A stretch of 64,000 bases of DNA from NC2004 sp050874905 (GTDB lineage: Bacteria; Bacillota; Clostridia; Lachnospirales; Lachnospiraceae): contig JBNMLP010000012.1 in the NCBI GenBank assembly GCA_050874905.1, forward strand, positions 28,498-92,497. The letters run 5' to 3'. Below are positions 25,748 to 34,879 of this stretch, one piece after another. The notes under the pieces were generated by a model. That model had not been told where the DNA came from. It saw only the letters and a list, made by a program, of their open reading frames with translations, and made no database searches. Each line of letters starts with the position of its first letter. Position 1 is the stretch's first letter. Position numbers and translations under genes: made by a program.

Positions 25748-26743
25748 ATGTTTGGAAAGATCATCGGAACCGGTTCCTACATACCGGAGCGGGCAGTAGA
25801 TAATGACGAGTTGGGAAATTACGTGGATACCTCAGACGAATGGGTGAGAGAGCGCACAGGCATTGTCAGGCGCCATGTCATGGGGGAGGAAACGACAAAG
25901 GAGATGGCAGCGTGTGCGGCAGAGCGTGCGCTAGAAGCATCAGGACTAAAGCCGCAGGAGCTTGATATGATCATTGTTTCGACACTCTCGTCTGATATTG
26001 CGCTTCCGAGTACGGCATGTTACGTACAGGAACAGCTGGGGGCGGAAAATGCATGCTGCTTTGATCTGAATGCCGCCTGTACCGGATTTTTGCTTGCTTA
26101 TAATACGGTGCAGACCTATCTTGCGGCCGGAGTGATCAAAACAGCGTTGATCATTGGGGCAGAGGGACTTTCCCGGCTGGTGGACTGGACGGATCGCAGC
26201 ACTTGCATCTTATTTGGAGATGGAGCCGGAGCGGCAGTTTTAAAAGAAGATTCCGCAGCTGACTTTCAGACGGTAATGCATGCAGATGGTGCGGGCGGAA
26301 CTGCACTTACCATGCAGACCGGATGGGCACTGCGCCGGCGTGCGATTGATACGGGAAAGGAGTCCAAAGACATCGATCCCCTTTTCAGGAAGGACACTTA
26401 TATCAAGATGGATGGGCAGGCAGTATTTAAATTTGCAGTAAAAAAAGTGCCGGAATGTATCAAAGAGCTGATGCAGAAATGTAAGCTGGCAGAAGACGAG
26501 GTGGATCTTTATCTGTTACATCAGGCAAATGCAAGAATGTTACACTCGATTGCCAAACGGCTGCATACAACCATGGATAAGATTCCAATGAATGTGCTAG
26601 AATATGGTAACACTTCTTCGGCAAGTATTCCAATCCTGTTGGACGAGGTGGTACGGCAGAAAAAAGTCAAAGTGGGAGACAAGATCATCATGGCAGGCTT
26701 TGGTGCCGGACTTACCTGGGGGGCGACGTATTTAACGTTTTAA
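25748..26743 (+). CDS. fabH: Beta-ketoacyl-ACP synthase III
   Basis: Initiates type II fatty-acid synthesis by condensing acetyl-CoA (or a branched starter) with malonyl-ACP. It has 331 residues from ATG 25748 (GGAG at 25737-25740). The catalytic triad is in place: Cys111 in NAACTGF, His in LLHQANARML and Asn in YGNTSSASIP. It is the first gene of an eleven-gene unit whose order matches the streptococcal fab cluster. A FabT-type operator overlies the promoter 73 bp upstream. Confidence 0.96.
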   Translation: MFGKIIGTGSYIPERAVDNDELGNYVDTSDEWVRERTGIVRRHVMGEETTKEMAACAAERALEASGLKPQELDMIIVSTLSSDIALPSTACYVQEQLGAENACCFDLNAACTGFLLAYNTVQTYLAAGVIKTALIIGAEGLSRLVDWTDRSTCILFGDGAGAAVLKEDSAADFQTVMHADGAGGTALTMQTGWALRRRAIDTGKESKDIDPLFRKDTYIKMDGQAVFKFAVKKVPECIKELMQKCKLAEDEVDLYLLHQANARMLHSIAKRLHTTMDKIPMNVLEYGNTSSASIPILLDEVVRQKKVKVGDKIIMAGFGAGLTWGATYLTF

Positions 26744-26805
26744 TGGTAATTCCCGTTTTTGCGGATTACATAGATTACATTTTTCAAAAAGAAAGGAAAA
26801 ACGAC

Positions 26806-27030
26806 ATGTTAGAGAAAATTCAGGAGTTAGTTGCAGATGGTTTAGGTGTAGAGGCAGAAAAGGTAGTGCCGGGAGCATCCTTCAAAGAGGATCTCGGAGC
26901 AGATTCCCTGGATCTGTTTGAGCTTGTGATGTCATTAGAGGACGAGTTTGGCGTCAGTATTCCAACGGAGGATCTGGAAAAGATCGAAACGGTGCAGGAT
27001 GTGATGGATTATATTGCCGCGCATCAGTAA
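26806..27030 (+). CDS. acpP: Acyl carrier protein
   Basis: A 74-residue acidic carrier. The phosphopantetheine attachment site is Ser34 in GADSLDLFEL. The start at 26806 follows AGAAAGGA; the longer open frame from 26743 would add a non-ACP leader. It lies between fabH and fabK, as in streptococci. Confidence 0.96.
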   Translation: MLEKIQELVADGLGVEAEKVVPGASFKEDLGADSLDLFELVMSLEDEFGVSIPTEDLEKIETVQDVMDYIAAHQ

Positions 27031-27045
27031 GAATAGGAGAAGGTT

Positions 27046-27975
27046 ATGAAGACAAGAATTACCACATTGTTTGGAATAAAAGAGCCGATCATTCAGGGCG
27101 GCATGGCGTGGGTGGCGCAGTATCCGCTTGCTGCTGCCGTATCAAATGCCGGAGGTCTTGGCATCATCGGAGCCGGAGGTGCTCCGGCCTCCTGGGTGGA
27201 GGAACAGATCCGGCAGATGAAAGCACACACCAATCGTCCTTTTGGTGTCAATGTGATGCTGATGAATCCGGAAGCCGAGGAGATTGCGAAAGTGATCGCA
27301 AGAGAACAGGTGGCGGTAGTAACGACCGGAGCCGGTAATCCGGAGCCCTATATGCCGATGTGGCAAAGTGCAGGGGTCAAGGTAGTTCCCGTCGTTGCGA
27401 GTGTCGCATTTGCCAAACGCTTAGAACGTCTGGGAGCAGATGCAGTCGTGGCAGAAGGAACCGAGTCTGGGGGACATATCGGAGAAAGTACGACAATGAC
27501 ACTGGTTCCGCAGGTGGTGGATGCGGTATCCATTCCAGTCATTGCAGCCGGAGGGATCGCAGATGGACGTGGCATTGCTGCAGCATTTATGCTGGGGGCG
27601 GAAGCCGTGCAGATGGGAACCCATTTTGTGGCAACGAAGGAATCCATTGTACATCAGAATTATAAAGACCGCATTTTAAAGGCAAAGGATATTGATTCTA
27701 AAGTAACCGGAAGATCGACCGGGCATCCGGTGCGTGTCCTTCGTAACAACATGACAAAGGAATATTTAAAGCTGGAAGAAGCAGGTGCGGGCTTAGAGGA
27801 ATTAGAGCGTTTCACGCTGGGCGGTCTCAAAAAAGCAGTGGTCGATGGTGACGTGAAAAATGGAAGCGTCATGGCAGGACAGAGTGCCGGGCTGGTAAAA
27901 GAAGAACTTACCTGTCAGGAACTGATCGATAAGCTGATGAAAGAGACAACCAAGCTTTTGCACAAGGAATGGTAG
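27046..27975 (+). CDS. fabK: Enoyl-ACP reductase II (FMN-dependent)
   Basis: A 309-residue TIM-barrel flavoprotein that performs the last reduction of each elongation cycle with NAD(P)H and FMN. Visible motifs are EPIIQGGMAWV, NAGGLGIIGAG, the central GTESGGHIGE and VIAAGGIADGRG for FMN binding, and VQMGTHFVAT. These are the features of the FabK/2-nitropropane-dioxygenase family. No fabI appears in the window. FabK is intrinsically insensitive to triclosan, a known family trait. A second FabK-like gene is near the end of the operon. Confidence 0.93.
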   Translation: MKTRITTLFGIKEPIIQGGMAWVAQYPLAAAVSNAGGLGIIGAGGAPASWVEEQIRQMKAHTNRPFGVNVMLMNPEAEEIAKVIAREQVAVVTTGAGNPEPYMPMWQSAGVKVVPVVASVAFAKRLERLGADAVVAEGTESGGHIGESTTMTLVPQVVDAVSIPVIAAGGIADGRGIAAAFMLGAEAVQMGTHFVATKESIVHQNYKDRILKAKDIDSKVTGRSTGHPVRVLRNNMTKEYLKLEEAGAGLEELERFTLGGLKKAVVDGDVKNGSVMAGQSAGLVKEELTCQELIDKLMKETTKLLHKEW

Positions 27976-27986
27976 GAGGAGAACCA

Positions 27987-28916
27987 ATGGGAAAACTTGC
28001 ATTTATCTATCCGGGACAGGGTGCCCAGAAGGTAGGAATGGGCAAAGATTTTTACGACAACAGTGAGAGTGCGAAACAGATCTATGATCTGGCAGAGGAG
28101 GTGCTTGACTTTTCCGTCAAGCAGGTCTGCTTTGAAGAAAATGATAAGCTTGATAACACCGCCTACACGCAGGCGGCACTTGTGACAACCTGTCTTGCAA
28201 TGACGGCGGAGCTGTTAAAATACGATATTGTACCGCAGGGAGCTGCTGGTTTAAGCCTTGGCGAGTATGCGGCGATCTGTGCAGCGGGCGGTATGAGTGT
28301 CAGGGATGCGATCCTGTTGGTCAGAAAGCGCGGCATTTTAATGAACGACGCTGTGCCGCAGGGAGAAGGTGCCATGGCGGCAGTGTTAGGTCTTGAAAAG
28401 GAACAGGTGGAAGCCGGGATTGCAGGAATCGAGGGAGTCAGCATTGCCAACTATAACTGTCCGGGACAGATCGTGATCACCGGAAAGAAGGATGCGGTGC
28501 TTCAGGCGGAGGAACCGTTAAAGGCACAGGGAGCCAAACGCGTCATGTTGTTAAACGTGAGTGGCCCGTTTCATTCTCCATATTTAAAGGAAGCGGCAGA
28601 AAAACTGTTTCAGGAACTGGAGCAGGTGGAGTTAAAACCTCTGCAGTTTCCGTATATCACGAACGTGACCGCAGAGTATGTGACGGACAGTTCTGTTACC
28701 AAAGAGCTGTTAAAGGAACAGATCTGTTCTTCGGTGCGCTGGGAGCAGAGCATGCGCCGCATGATCGCCGATGGTTTTACTACGTTTGTGGAGATCGGTC
28801 CGGGAAAGACGCTCAGTGGTTTTATGAAGAAGATCGACAAAACAGTGACGATGTATCACATTTCCCAATATGAAGATGTGGCGCAGGTTGCAGCAGCGAT
28901 CAAAGAAGAAAAGTAG
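27987..28916 (+). CDS. fabD: Malonyl-CoA:ACP transacylase
   Basis: Transfers malonyl from CoA to ACP. It has 309 residues from ATG 27987, which follows AGGAGG at 27974-27979; the ATG at 27969 lies inside fabK. The nucleophile motif is GLSLGEYAA (GxSxG). FIYPGQGAQKVGMG near the start, ANYNCPGQIVITG and VSGPFHSPYL with the catalytic His are family-typical. Confidence 0.95.
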   Translation: MGKLAFIYPGQGAQKVGMGKDFYDNSESAKQIYDLAEEVLDFSVKQVCFEENDKLDNTAYTQAALVTTCLAMTAELLKYDIVPQGAAGLSLGEYAAICAAGGMSVRDAILLVRKRGILMNDAVPQGEGAMAAVLGLEKEQVEAGIAGIEGVSIANYNCPGQIVITGKKDAVLQAEEPLKAQGAKRVMLLNVSGPFHSPYLKEAAEKLFQELEQVELKPLQFPYITNVTAEYVTDSSVTKELLKEQICSSVRWEQSMRRMIADGFTTFVEIGPGKTLSGFMKKIDKTVTMYHISQYEDVAQVAAAIKEEK

Positions 28917-28931
28917 AAAGAAGGAGCGGAT

Positions 28932-29669
28932 ATGCAAAAGAGTGTTGCTATCGTTACAGGCGCAGGCAGAGGGATCGGAGCAGCGATCGCAAAAGAGCTG
29001 GCAGCCAAAGGACATATAGTGATCGTCAACTATCAGGGTTCCCAAGCGTGTGCGGAGGCTGTGGTCGGTGAAATACAGAATGCCGGCGGTGAGGCAAAGG
29101 CGGTCTGGTGCGATGTGTCGAAGGAAGACAGCGTGGCAGATATGATAAAAGAAGTAAAGGAAGCCTATGGGCGCATTGATGTTTTAGTCAACAATGCCGG
29201 GATCACAAGAGATGGTCTTATCATGATGATGAAGGAAGAGGATTTTGACCAGGTGGTTAATACCAACTTAAAGGGTTGTTTTCATACGATCAAGGCGGTC
29301 AGCCGGATCATGATGAAACAGCGGTACGGGAGGATCATCAATATCTCATCCGTATCGGGAATCGCCGGAAATGCAGGACAGGCCAATTATGCAGCATCCA
29401 AAGCAGGGGTGATCGGTCTGACCAAATCGGTGGCAAAGGAGCTGGCAACAAGAGGGATCACGGTCAATGCAGTGGCACCGGGATTTATTGAAACACAGAT
29501 GACAGATGTGTTAAACGAGGAAGTAAAGGAACTTGCTAAGAAGCAGATCCCAATGGCGCGGTTTGGAAAACCAGAAGAGGTTGCCAAAGCGGTGGCATTT
29601 TTCGCATCGGAGGAAAACTCTTATGTGACCGGGCAGGTGCTTATGGTCGATGGCGGCATGTGTATGTAG
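28932..29669 (+). CDS. fabG: 3-oxoacyl-ACP reductase
   Basis: A 245-residue short-chain dehydrogenase that reduces the beta-keto group with NADPH. The cofactor motif is TGAGRGIGAAIA, NNAG is present as VLVNNAGIT, and the catalytic Ser-Tyr-Lys lie in INISSVSG and NYAASKAG. The C-terminal VTGQVLMVDGGM is standard. It overlaps nothing and is 29 bp before fabF. Confidence 0.96.
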   Translation: MQKSVAIVTGAGRGIGAAIAKELAAKGHIVIVNYQGSQACAEAVVGEIQNAGGEAKAVWCDVSKEDSVADMIKEVKEAYGRIDVLVNNAGITRDGLIMMMKEEDFDQVVNTNLKGCFHTIKAVSRIMMKQRYGRIINISSVSGIAGNAGQANYAASKAGVIGLTKSVAKELATRGITVNAVAPGFIETQMTDVLNEEVKELAKKQIPMARFGKPEEVAKAVAFFASEENSYVTGQVLMVDGGMCM

Positions 29670-29698
29670 CAGGACAATACAGGAAAAGGAGATCTGAT

Positions 29699-30940
29699 AT
29701 GAGACGAGTGGTGATTACAGGGATGGGGGCGATTACCCCGATCGGCAATAGCGTAGAGGAATTTTGGCAGGGATTAAAAGAGAAAAAGCTGGGGATCGGG
29801 CCGATCACACGCTTTGATACGACAGACTATAAGGCAAAGCTGGCGGCTGAGGTCAAGGATTTTGATGCCAGGGCTTACATGGATGCCAAGGCAGCCAAGC
29901 GGATGTCATTGTTTTCCCAGTATGCGGTGGCGGCAGCAAAGCAGGCACTGGAGGATGCAGGGCTGGAGCTTTCCAGCGAAGATCCTTACCGTGTCGGCGT
30001 GAGTGTCGGCTCCGGGATCGGCGGACTTTCAGACATGGAGGAAGCACATCAGCGTCTGACAGAGAAAGGGCCGGGACGGGTGAAGCCGCTGCTGGTTCCG
30101 ATGATGATCACCAATCTGGCGGCAGGAAATGTAGCGATCGCTTTCGGCTTAAAAGGAAAATGCATCAACGTAGTAACCGCCTGTGCAACGGGAACGAACT
30201 CGATCGGGGAAGCATACCGGAGTATTCAGTGCAAAGAAGCCGATGTGATGGTGGCAGGAGGTACGGAGAGCTCGATCACCCCGGTTGGAATTGCAGGATT
30301 TCAGGCACTTACGGCATTGACCAAAGAGGAAGATCCTGCCCGTGCTTCTATTCCGTTTGACAAGGATCGCAGCGGATTTGTCATGGGAGAAGGAGCAGGC
30401 ATCGTTGTACTGGAGGAGCTTTCCCACGCAAAGAAAAGAGGCGCCCGCATCTTAGCCGAGGTTGTCGGTTATGGAACAAGCTGCGACGCCTTTCATATAA
30501 CCTCACCTGCCGAGGATGGAAGCGGAGCTGCAAAGGCAATGGAGCTTGCCATGAAGGAGGCCGGTGTGTCACCGATGGAAGTCGATTACATCAATGCGCA
30601 TGGAACGAGTACGCACCACAATGACTTGTTTGAGACAAGAGCGATCAAGCTGGCACTCGGAGAAGAAGCGGCGCATCACGTTGCGATCAATTCCACGAAA
30701 TCCATGGTCGGACATCTGCTTGGTGCGGCAGGTGCGGTTGAGCTGATCGCCTGTGTAAAGTCCATCGAAGAAGACTATGTGCATGTCACCTTAGGATCGA
30801 AGGAAGCCGACGCAGAGTGTGACCTTGATTATACGTTTGGCGAGGGGGTACACCGCAAGGTAGCGGTAGCCTTAAGCAATTCCTTAGGATTTGGCGGACA
30901 CAATGCAACACTTGCGATCCGCAGATATGAAGAAGCATAA
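29699..30940 (+). CDS. fabF: Beta-ketoacyl-ACP synthase II
   Basis: Elongating condensing enzyme, 413 residues from ATG 29699. The catalytic Cys is in VTACATGTNSIGEA, and the two His residues are in NAHGTSTHHND and KSMVGHLLGAAGAVE. GGTESSITP and the C-terminal SNSLGFGGHNATL complete the family pattern. A longer in-frame start at 29660 overlaps fabG and was not chosen. Confidence 0.96.
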   Translation: MRRVVITGMGAITPIGNSVEEFWQGLKEKKLGIGPITRFDTTDYKAKLAAEVKDFDARAYMDAKAAKRMSLFSQYAVAAAKQALEDAGLELSSEDPYRVGVSVGSGIGGLSDMEEAHQRLTEKGPGRVKPLLVPMMITNLAAGNVAIAFGLKGKCINVVTACATGTNSIGEAYRSIQCKEADVMVAGGTESSITPVGIAGFQALTALTKEEDPARASIPFDKDRSGFVMGEGAGIVVLEELSHAKKRGARILAEVVGYGTSCDAFHITSPAEDGSGAAKAMELAMKEAGVSPMEVDYINAHGTSTHHNDLFETRAIKLALGEEAAHHVAINSTKSMVGHLLGAAGAVELIACVKSIEEDYVHVTLGSKEADAECDLDYTFGEGVHRKVAVALSNSLGFGGHNATLAIRRYEEA

Positions 30941-30962
30941 CAAATGCAAAAAGGAGAGACCC

Positions 30963-31379
30963 ATGACAGTTTCAGAGATCAAAGAGCTGATCGGGGCGCT
31001 GGATGCGTCCGGTGTGACCAGTCTCGAATATAAAGAAAATGATGTCAAGCTTGTACTTGCAAAAGGAAATGGTATCGTTTCGGAGGCGGCAGCTCCTGCT
31101 GTGAGTCCAAAGGAGAATGGCGCACCGGCACCCGATACAGAGGAAGGCCACATTGTGGCTTCTCCGTTAGTCGGTACGGCATATCTGGCTCCGGCGGAGG
31201 ATGCTGAGGTGTTCGTAAAGGTGGGAGACACAGTGAAAAAGGGACAGACGCTTGCCATTATCGAAGCGATGAAGTTGATGAATGAGATTGAAAGTGATTA
31301 TGACGGAGAGGTTGTTAAGATCCTTGTGGAAAATGAGGAGACGGTCGAATATGGCCAGCCGCTTTTCGTCATCCGTTAA
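30963..31379 (+). CDS. accB: Biotin carboxyl carrier protein of acetyl-CoA carboxylase
   Basis: 138 residues from ATG 30963 (AGGAG a few bases upstream). The N-terminal helix-strand unit is joined by an Ala/Pro-rich linker (about residues 40-60) to the biotinyl domain. The attachment site is Lys104 in IIEAMKLMNEIE. Carries carboxybiotin between AccC and the fused AccDA. Confidence 0.95.
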   Translation: MTVSEIKELIGALDASGVTSLEYKENDVKLVLAKGNGIVSEAAAPAVSPKENGAPAPDTEEGHIVASPLVGTAYLAPAEDAEVFVKVGDTVKKGQTLAIIEAMKLMNEIESDYDGEVVKILVENEETVEYGQPLFVIR

Positions 31380-31394
31380 AAGGAGAGAGTGCAT

Positions 31395-31817
31395 ATGCTG
31401 ACAGTAGAGGAGATAAAAAAGATCATTCCGCACCGGCATCCGTTTTTGCTGGTGGATTGCATTGAGGAGTATGAGCCGGGACAGTATGCGATCGGAAGAA
31501 AATGTGTGACTTACCGGGAAGATTTCTTTGCGGGGCATTTTCCGCAGGAACCGGTGATGCCGGGTGTGCTGATCATTGAAGCACTGGCGCAGGTCGGTGC
31601 GGTGGCGATTTTAAGCAAGGAAGAATACAAAGGTAAGATCGCTTATTTTGGCGGCATCAATAAATGTAAGTTCCGGGGAAAGGTTGTTCCGGGAGATACG
31701 TTGACACTCTCCACAAAGATCATCCGTCAGAAAGGACCGGTCGGCGTGGGAGAAGCGGTGGCAAAGGTAGGCGACAAGGTCGTTGCATCAGCGGAGCTTA
31801 CGTTTATGATCGGATAA
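31395..31817 (+). CDS. fabZ: 3-hydroxyacyl-ACP dehydratase
   Basis: A 140-residue hot-dog-fold dehydratase. The active-site His48 in AGHFPQEP and Glu62 in VLIIEALAQ have the standard 14-residue separation, and PHRHPFLLVD is also present. ATG 31395 is better spaced from AGGAGAG than the GTG at 31389. No fabA, fabM or fabN is seen, so the route to unsaturated fatty acids is not explained by this cluster. Confidence 0.95.
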   Translation: MLTVEEIKKIIPHRHPFLLVDCIEEYEPGQYAIGRKCVTYREDFFAGHFPQEPVMPGVLIIEALAQVGAVAILSKEEYKGKIAYFGGINKCKFRGKVVPGDTLTLSTKIIRQKGPVGVGEAVAKVGDKVVASAELTFMIG

Positions 31818-31836
31818 CAGAAACGAGGATAGAAAC

Positions 31837-33183
31837 ATGATTGAAAAAGTCTTGATTGCAAACCGCGGAGAGATTGCCGTGCGGATCATAAGAGCCCTCC
31901 GGGAGATGGGGATCGCATCGGTTGCGGTTTATTCCAAAGCGGATAAAGAAGCCCTGCATGTGCAGTTAGCCGATGAGGCGATCTGTATTGGAGACACCAA
32001 GGCGCAGGACAGCTACTTGAATATGGAACGCATCATCAGTGCCACGATCGCAACCGGGGCAGATGCGATCCATCCGGGATTCGGATTTTTATCGGAAAAT
32101 GCTAAATTTGCCGCACTTTGTGAGCAGTGCCATATTACCTTTATCGGTCCCGGTGCCAAAGTGATCGAAGCACTGGGCAATAAAGCGGTTGCCAGAAAAA
32201 CAATGGTGGATGCAGGCGTTCCCGTCATCCCGGGAAGTCAGGAAATGATCACGGACGCAGCACGCGCCGAGGAGGTTGCCGAGGAGATCGGCTATCCGAT
32301 CATGATCAAAGCGGCACTTGGCGGTGGCGGAAAAGGCATGCGGGTAGCAGCCCGGAAAGAGGAACTTGCTTCTGCATTTTTGACAGCGCAAAAAGAGAGC
32401 GAGCTGGCATTTAACGATGGTCGGATGTATCTGGAGCACTATGTAGAGCATCCGCGCCATATCGAATTTCAGATTCTGGCTGACCGTTACGGCAATGTTG
32501 TACATTTGGGAGAACGTGACTGTTCCGTGCAGCGCAATCACCAGAAAATGATCGAGGAAAGTCCTTCGATCGCATTAAGCGATACCCTTCGGGAAAAAAT
32601 GGGACAGGAGGCAGTAAAGGCTGCTAAGGCAGCACATTATGAAAATGCCGGAACGATCGAATTTCTGCTGGAGGCGGACGGCAGCTTTTATTTTATGGAA
32701 ATGAATACAAGGATTCAGGTGGAGCATCCGGTAACAGAAGCCGTGACCGGACTGGATCTCATTAAGGAACAGATCAGGATTGCAGAGGGAACGCCGCTTT
32801 CTGTGACGCAAAAGGACATTCACTTAAGCGGTCATGCGATTGAATGCCGGATCAATGCCGAAGATCCGGAAAAGCAGTTTCGTCCGAGTCCCGGTGTGAT
32901 CAAAGAGCTGTACCTGCCGGGAGGCAATGGCGTGCGCATTGATTCTGCGATCTACAGCGGCTATGAGGTCACTCCGTATTATGATTCCATGTTGGCAAAG
33001 GTGATCGTAAAGGCGGACAACAGAGAAGCGGCGATCAAGAAAATGCGCAGTGCACTGGGAGAAGTGATCATTGAAGGAATTCAAACCAATATCGATTACC
33101 AGTATGACATTTTAAACGATCCCGTTTACTGCTCGGGACAGTATAACATTGATTTTATTGATGAGTTTCAAAAGAGGAGATAA
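31837..33183 (+). CDS. accC: Biotin carboxylase subunit of acetyl-CoA carboxylase
   Basis: A 448-residue ATP-grasp enzyme that carboxylates AccB-bound biotin. Motifs are LIANRGEIAVRI, the ATP lid GGGGKGMRVA, RDCSVQRNHQKMIEESPS, and the catalytic EMNTRIQVEHPVTE. The C-terminal biotin-carboxylase domain is complete. The stop is seven bases before the TTG of accDA. Confidence 0.97.
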   Translation: MIEKVLIANRGEIAVRIIRALREMGIASVAVYSKADKEALHVQLADEAICIGDTKAQDSYLNMERIISATIATGADAIHPGFGFLSENAKFAALCEQCHITFIGPGAKVIEALGNKAVARKTMVDAGVPVIPGSQEMITDAARAEEVAEEIGYPIMIKAALGGGGKGMRVAARKEELASAFLTAQKESELAFNDGRMYLEHYVEHPRHIEFQILADRYGNVVHLGERDCSVQRNHQKMIEESPSIALSDTLREKMGQEAVKAAKAAHYENAGTIEFLLEADGSFYFMEMNTRIQVEHPVTEAVTGLDLIKEQIRIAEGTPLSVTQKDIHLSGHAIECRINAEDPEKQFRPSPGVIKELYLPGGNGVRIDSAIYSGYEVTPYYDSMLAKVIVKADNREAAIKKMRSALGEVIIEGIQTNIDYQYDILNDPVYCSGQYNIDFIDEFQKRR

Positions 33184-33189
33184 CAAGCC

Positions 33190-34878
33190 TTGAATTTTAA
33201 ACGAATTTTAAAAAAGAAAGATAGAAATCCAAAGAAGGATGAGGGACAGACGCCGCAGGTGCCGGAGGGACTGCTTAAGAAATGCCGGTTTTGTAAAGAG
33301 CCGATCCTTGCAGCAGAGGTCAGAGCCCTGCATTATACCTGTCCGAAATGCGGCGGTTACTTCCGGATGCATGCTTTAAAACGCATCGAAATGATCACAG
33401 ATGAAAAGAGCTTTGTTCCGTTATTTACCGGTATCGCACTGCAAAATCCGCTGGGACTTTCCGATTATCCGGCACAGGCTGCCGCCTGCCGGGAAAAGAC
33501 GCATCTGGAGGAGGCCGTAGTGACCGGAGAAGCAAGGATTGAAGGACAGAGAGTGGCACTTGGTGTCATGGATACCCGGTTTTTGATGGCAAGCATGGGA
33601 CAGATCGTGGGAGAAAAGATTACCCGGTTAGTTGAATATGCCGCAAAAGAATCGCTTCCGTTGATCCTCTTTACCTGTTCCGGCGGAGCGCGGATGCAGG
33701 AGGGAATGGTATCCCTCATGCAGATGGCAAAAACAAGTGCCGCACTGAAACGGTTTCATGATGCAGGCGGACTTTATATTACGGTACTCACCGATCCGAC
33801 AACAGGTGGCGTCACTGCAAGCTTTGCGATGCTTGGCGACATCATTTTAGCAGAACCCAATGCCCTGATCGGATTTGCCGGACCTCGTGTGATCGAGCAG
33901 ACGATCGGACAGAAGCTGCCGAAGGGCTTTCAACGCTCCGAATTTTTACTGGAGCATGGATTTGTGGATGCGATCGTTTCGCGCGAACAGATGAAAGAAA
34001 CACTGGCAAAGATCATCCGGCTGCATCAGCCGGGAACGCTTATAAAGAAGGAAAAGGAAGCGTACCGCAAGGAACAAAAGCAGATGTTTAAAGAACCATT
34101 GAGTGCGTGGGAGCGGGTACTGGTATCGCGGAAAATGGAGCGTCCGGTTGGAGATGACTATATCCATGCGTTGTTCGACGATTTCATGGAATTTCATGGA
34201 GACCGGTATGCCAAGGATGATCCGGCGGTGATCGGAGGCATTGCGACATTTCAGGGGCTTCCCGTGACGGTGATCGCACAGGTCAAAGGACATAATACGA
34301 AAGAAAATATGCAGCGCAATTTTGGTATGCCCAATCCGGAAGGATACCGGAAAGCACTCCGTCTGATGAAGGAAGCAGAGCGGTTTGACCGCCCGGTCAT
34401 TTTGTTTGTTGATACGCCGGGAGCGTTCTGCGGTTTAGAAGCAGAGGAGCGGGGGCAGGGAGAAGCCATTGCCAGAAATCTGTTTGAGATGTCTGCCCTT
34501 ACCGTTCCCGTGCTTTCCATTCTGATCGGAGAAGGAGGCAGCGGCGGAGCACTTGCAATGGCGGTGGCAAATGAAGTCTGGATGTTAGAAAACTCCGTTT
34601 ATTCCATTCTCTCCCCGGAGGGGTATGCCAGCATTTTATGGAAGGACAGCAAACGGGCGAAGGAGGCGGCAGGAGTAATGCGGATGACGGCGGCTGATCT
34701 CAAAGAAATGGGAATGATCGAGCGGGTTTTTCCTGAACCAAAGGAGCTTACGGTGGCAAGCTATGGTCCGGTCGTGATGCGCATTGCCTGTCAGATGCAG
34801 AAATTCCTGTTGTCCATGCAGAATAAAACAAAAGAGGAAATAGCCAGAGAACGTTATGAGCGTTTCCGGAGGATGTAA
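33190..34878 (+). CDS. accDA: Fused acetyl-CoA carboxylase carboxyltransferase beta-alpha
   Basis: One 562-residue reading frame joins AccD and AccA. Residues ~1-270 are the beta subunit with its zinc ribbon (CRFC near residue 33 and CPKC near 53) and FTCSGGARMQEGMVSLMQ. From about 300 the alpha subunit begins with SAWERVLVSRKMERP and has HGDRYAKDDPAVIGG, VIAQVKGHNTKEN, VDTPGAFCGLEAEERGQ and IGEGGSGGALAMAVAN. The join is in frame with no stop or shift. Most bacteria encode the two separately. The start is TTG at 33190 with GAGGAG ten bases upstream. Confidence 0.94.
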   Translation: MNFKRILKKKDRNPKKDEGQTPQVPEGLLKKCRFCKEPILAAEVRALHYTCPKCGGYFRMHALKRIEMITDEKSFVPLFTGIALQNPLGLSDYPAQAAACREKTHLEEAVVTGEARIEGQRVALGVMDTRFLMASMGQIVGEKITRLVEYAAKESLPLILFTCSGGARMQEGMVSLMQMAKTSAALKRFHDAGGLYITVLTDPTTGGVTASFAMLGDIILAEPNALIGFAGPRVIEQTIGQKLPKGFQRSEFLLEHGFVDAIVSREQMKETLAKIIRLHQPGTLIKKEKEAYRKEQKQMFKEPLSAWERVLVSRKMERPVGDDYIHALFDDFMEFHGDRYAKDDPAVIGGIATFQGLPVTVIAQVKGHNTKENMQRNFGMPNPEGYRKALRLMKEAERFDRPVILFVDTPGAFCGLEAEERGQGEAIARNLFEMSALTVPVLSILIGEGGSGGALAMAVANEVWMLENSVYSILSPEGYASILWKDSKRAKEAAGVMRMTAADLKEMGMIERVFPEPKELTVASYGPVVMRIACQMQKFLLSMQNKTKEEIARERYERFRRM

Positions 34879-34879
34879 G

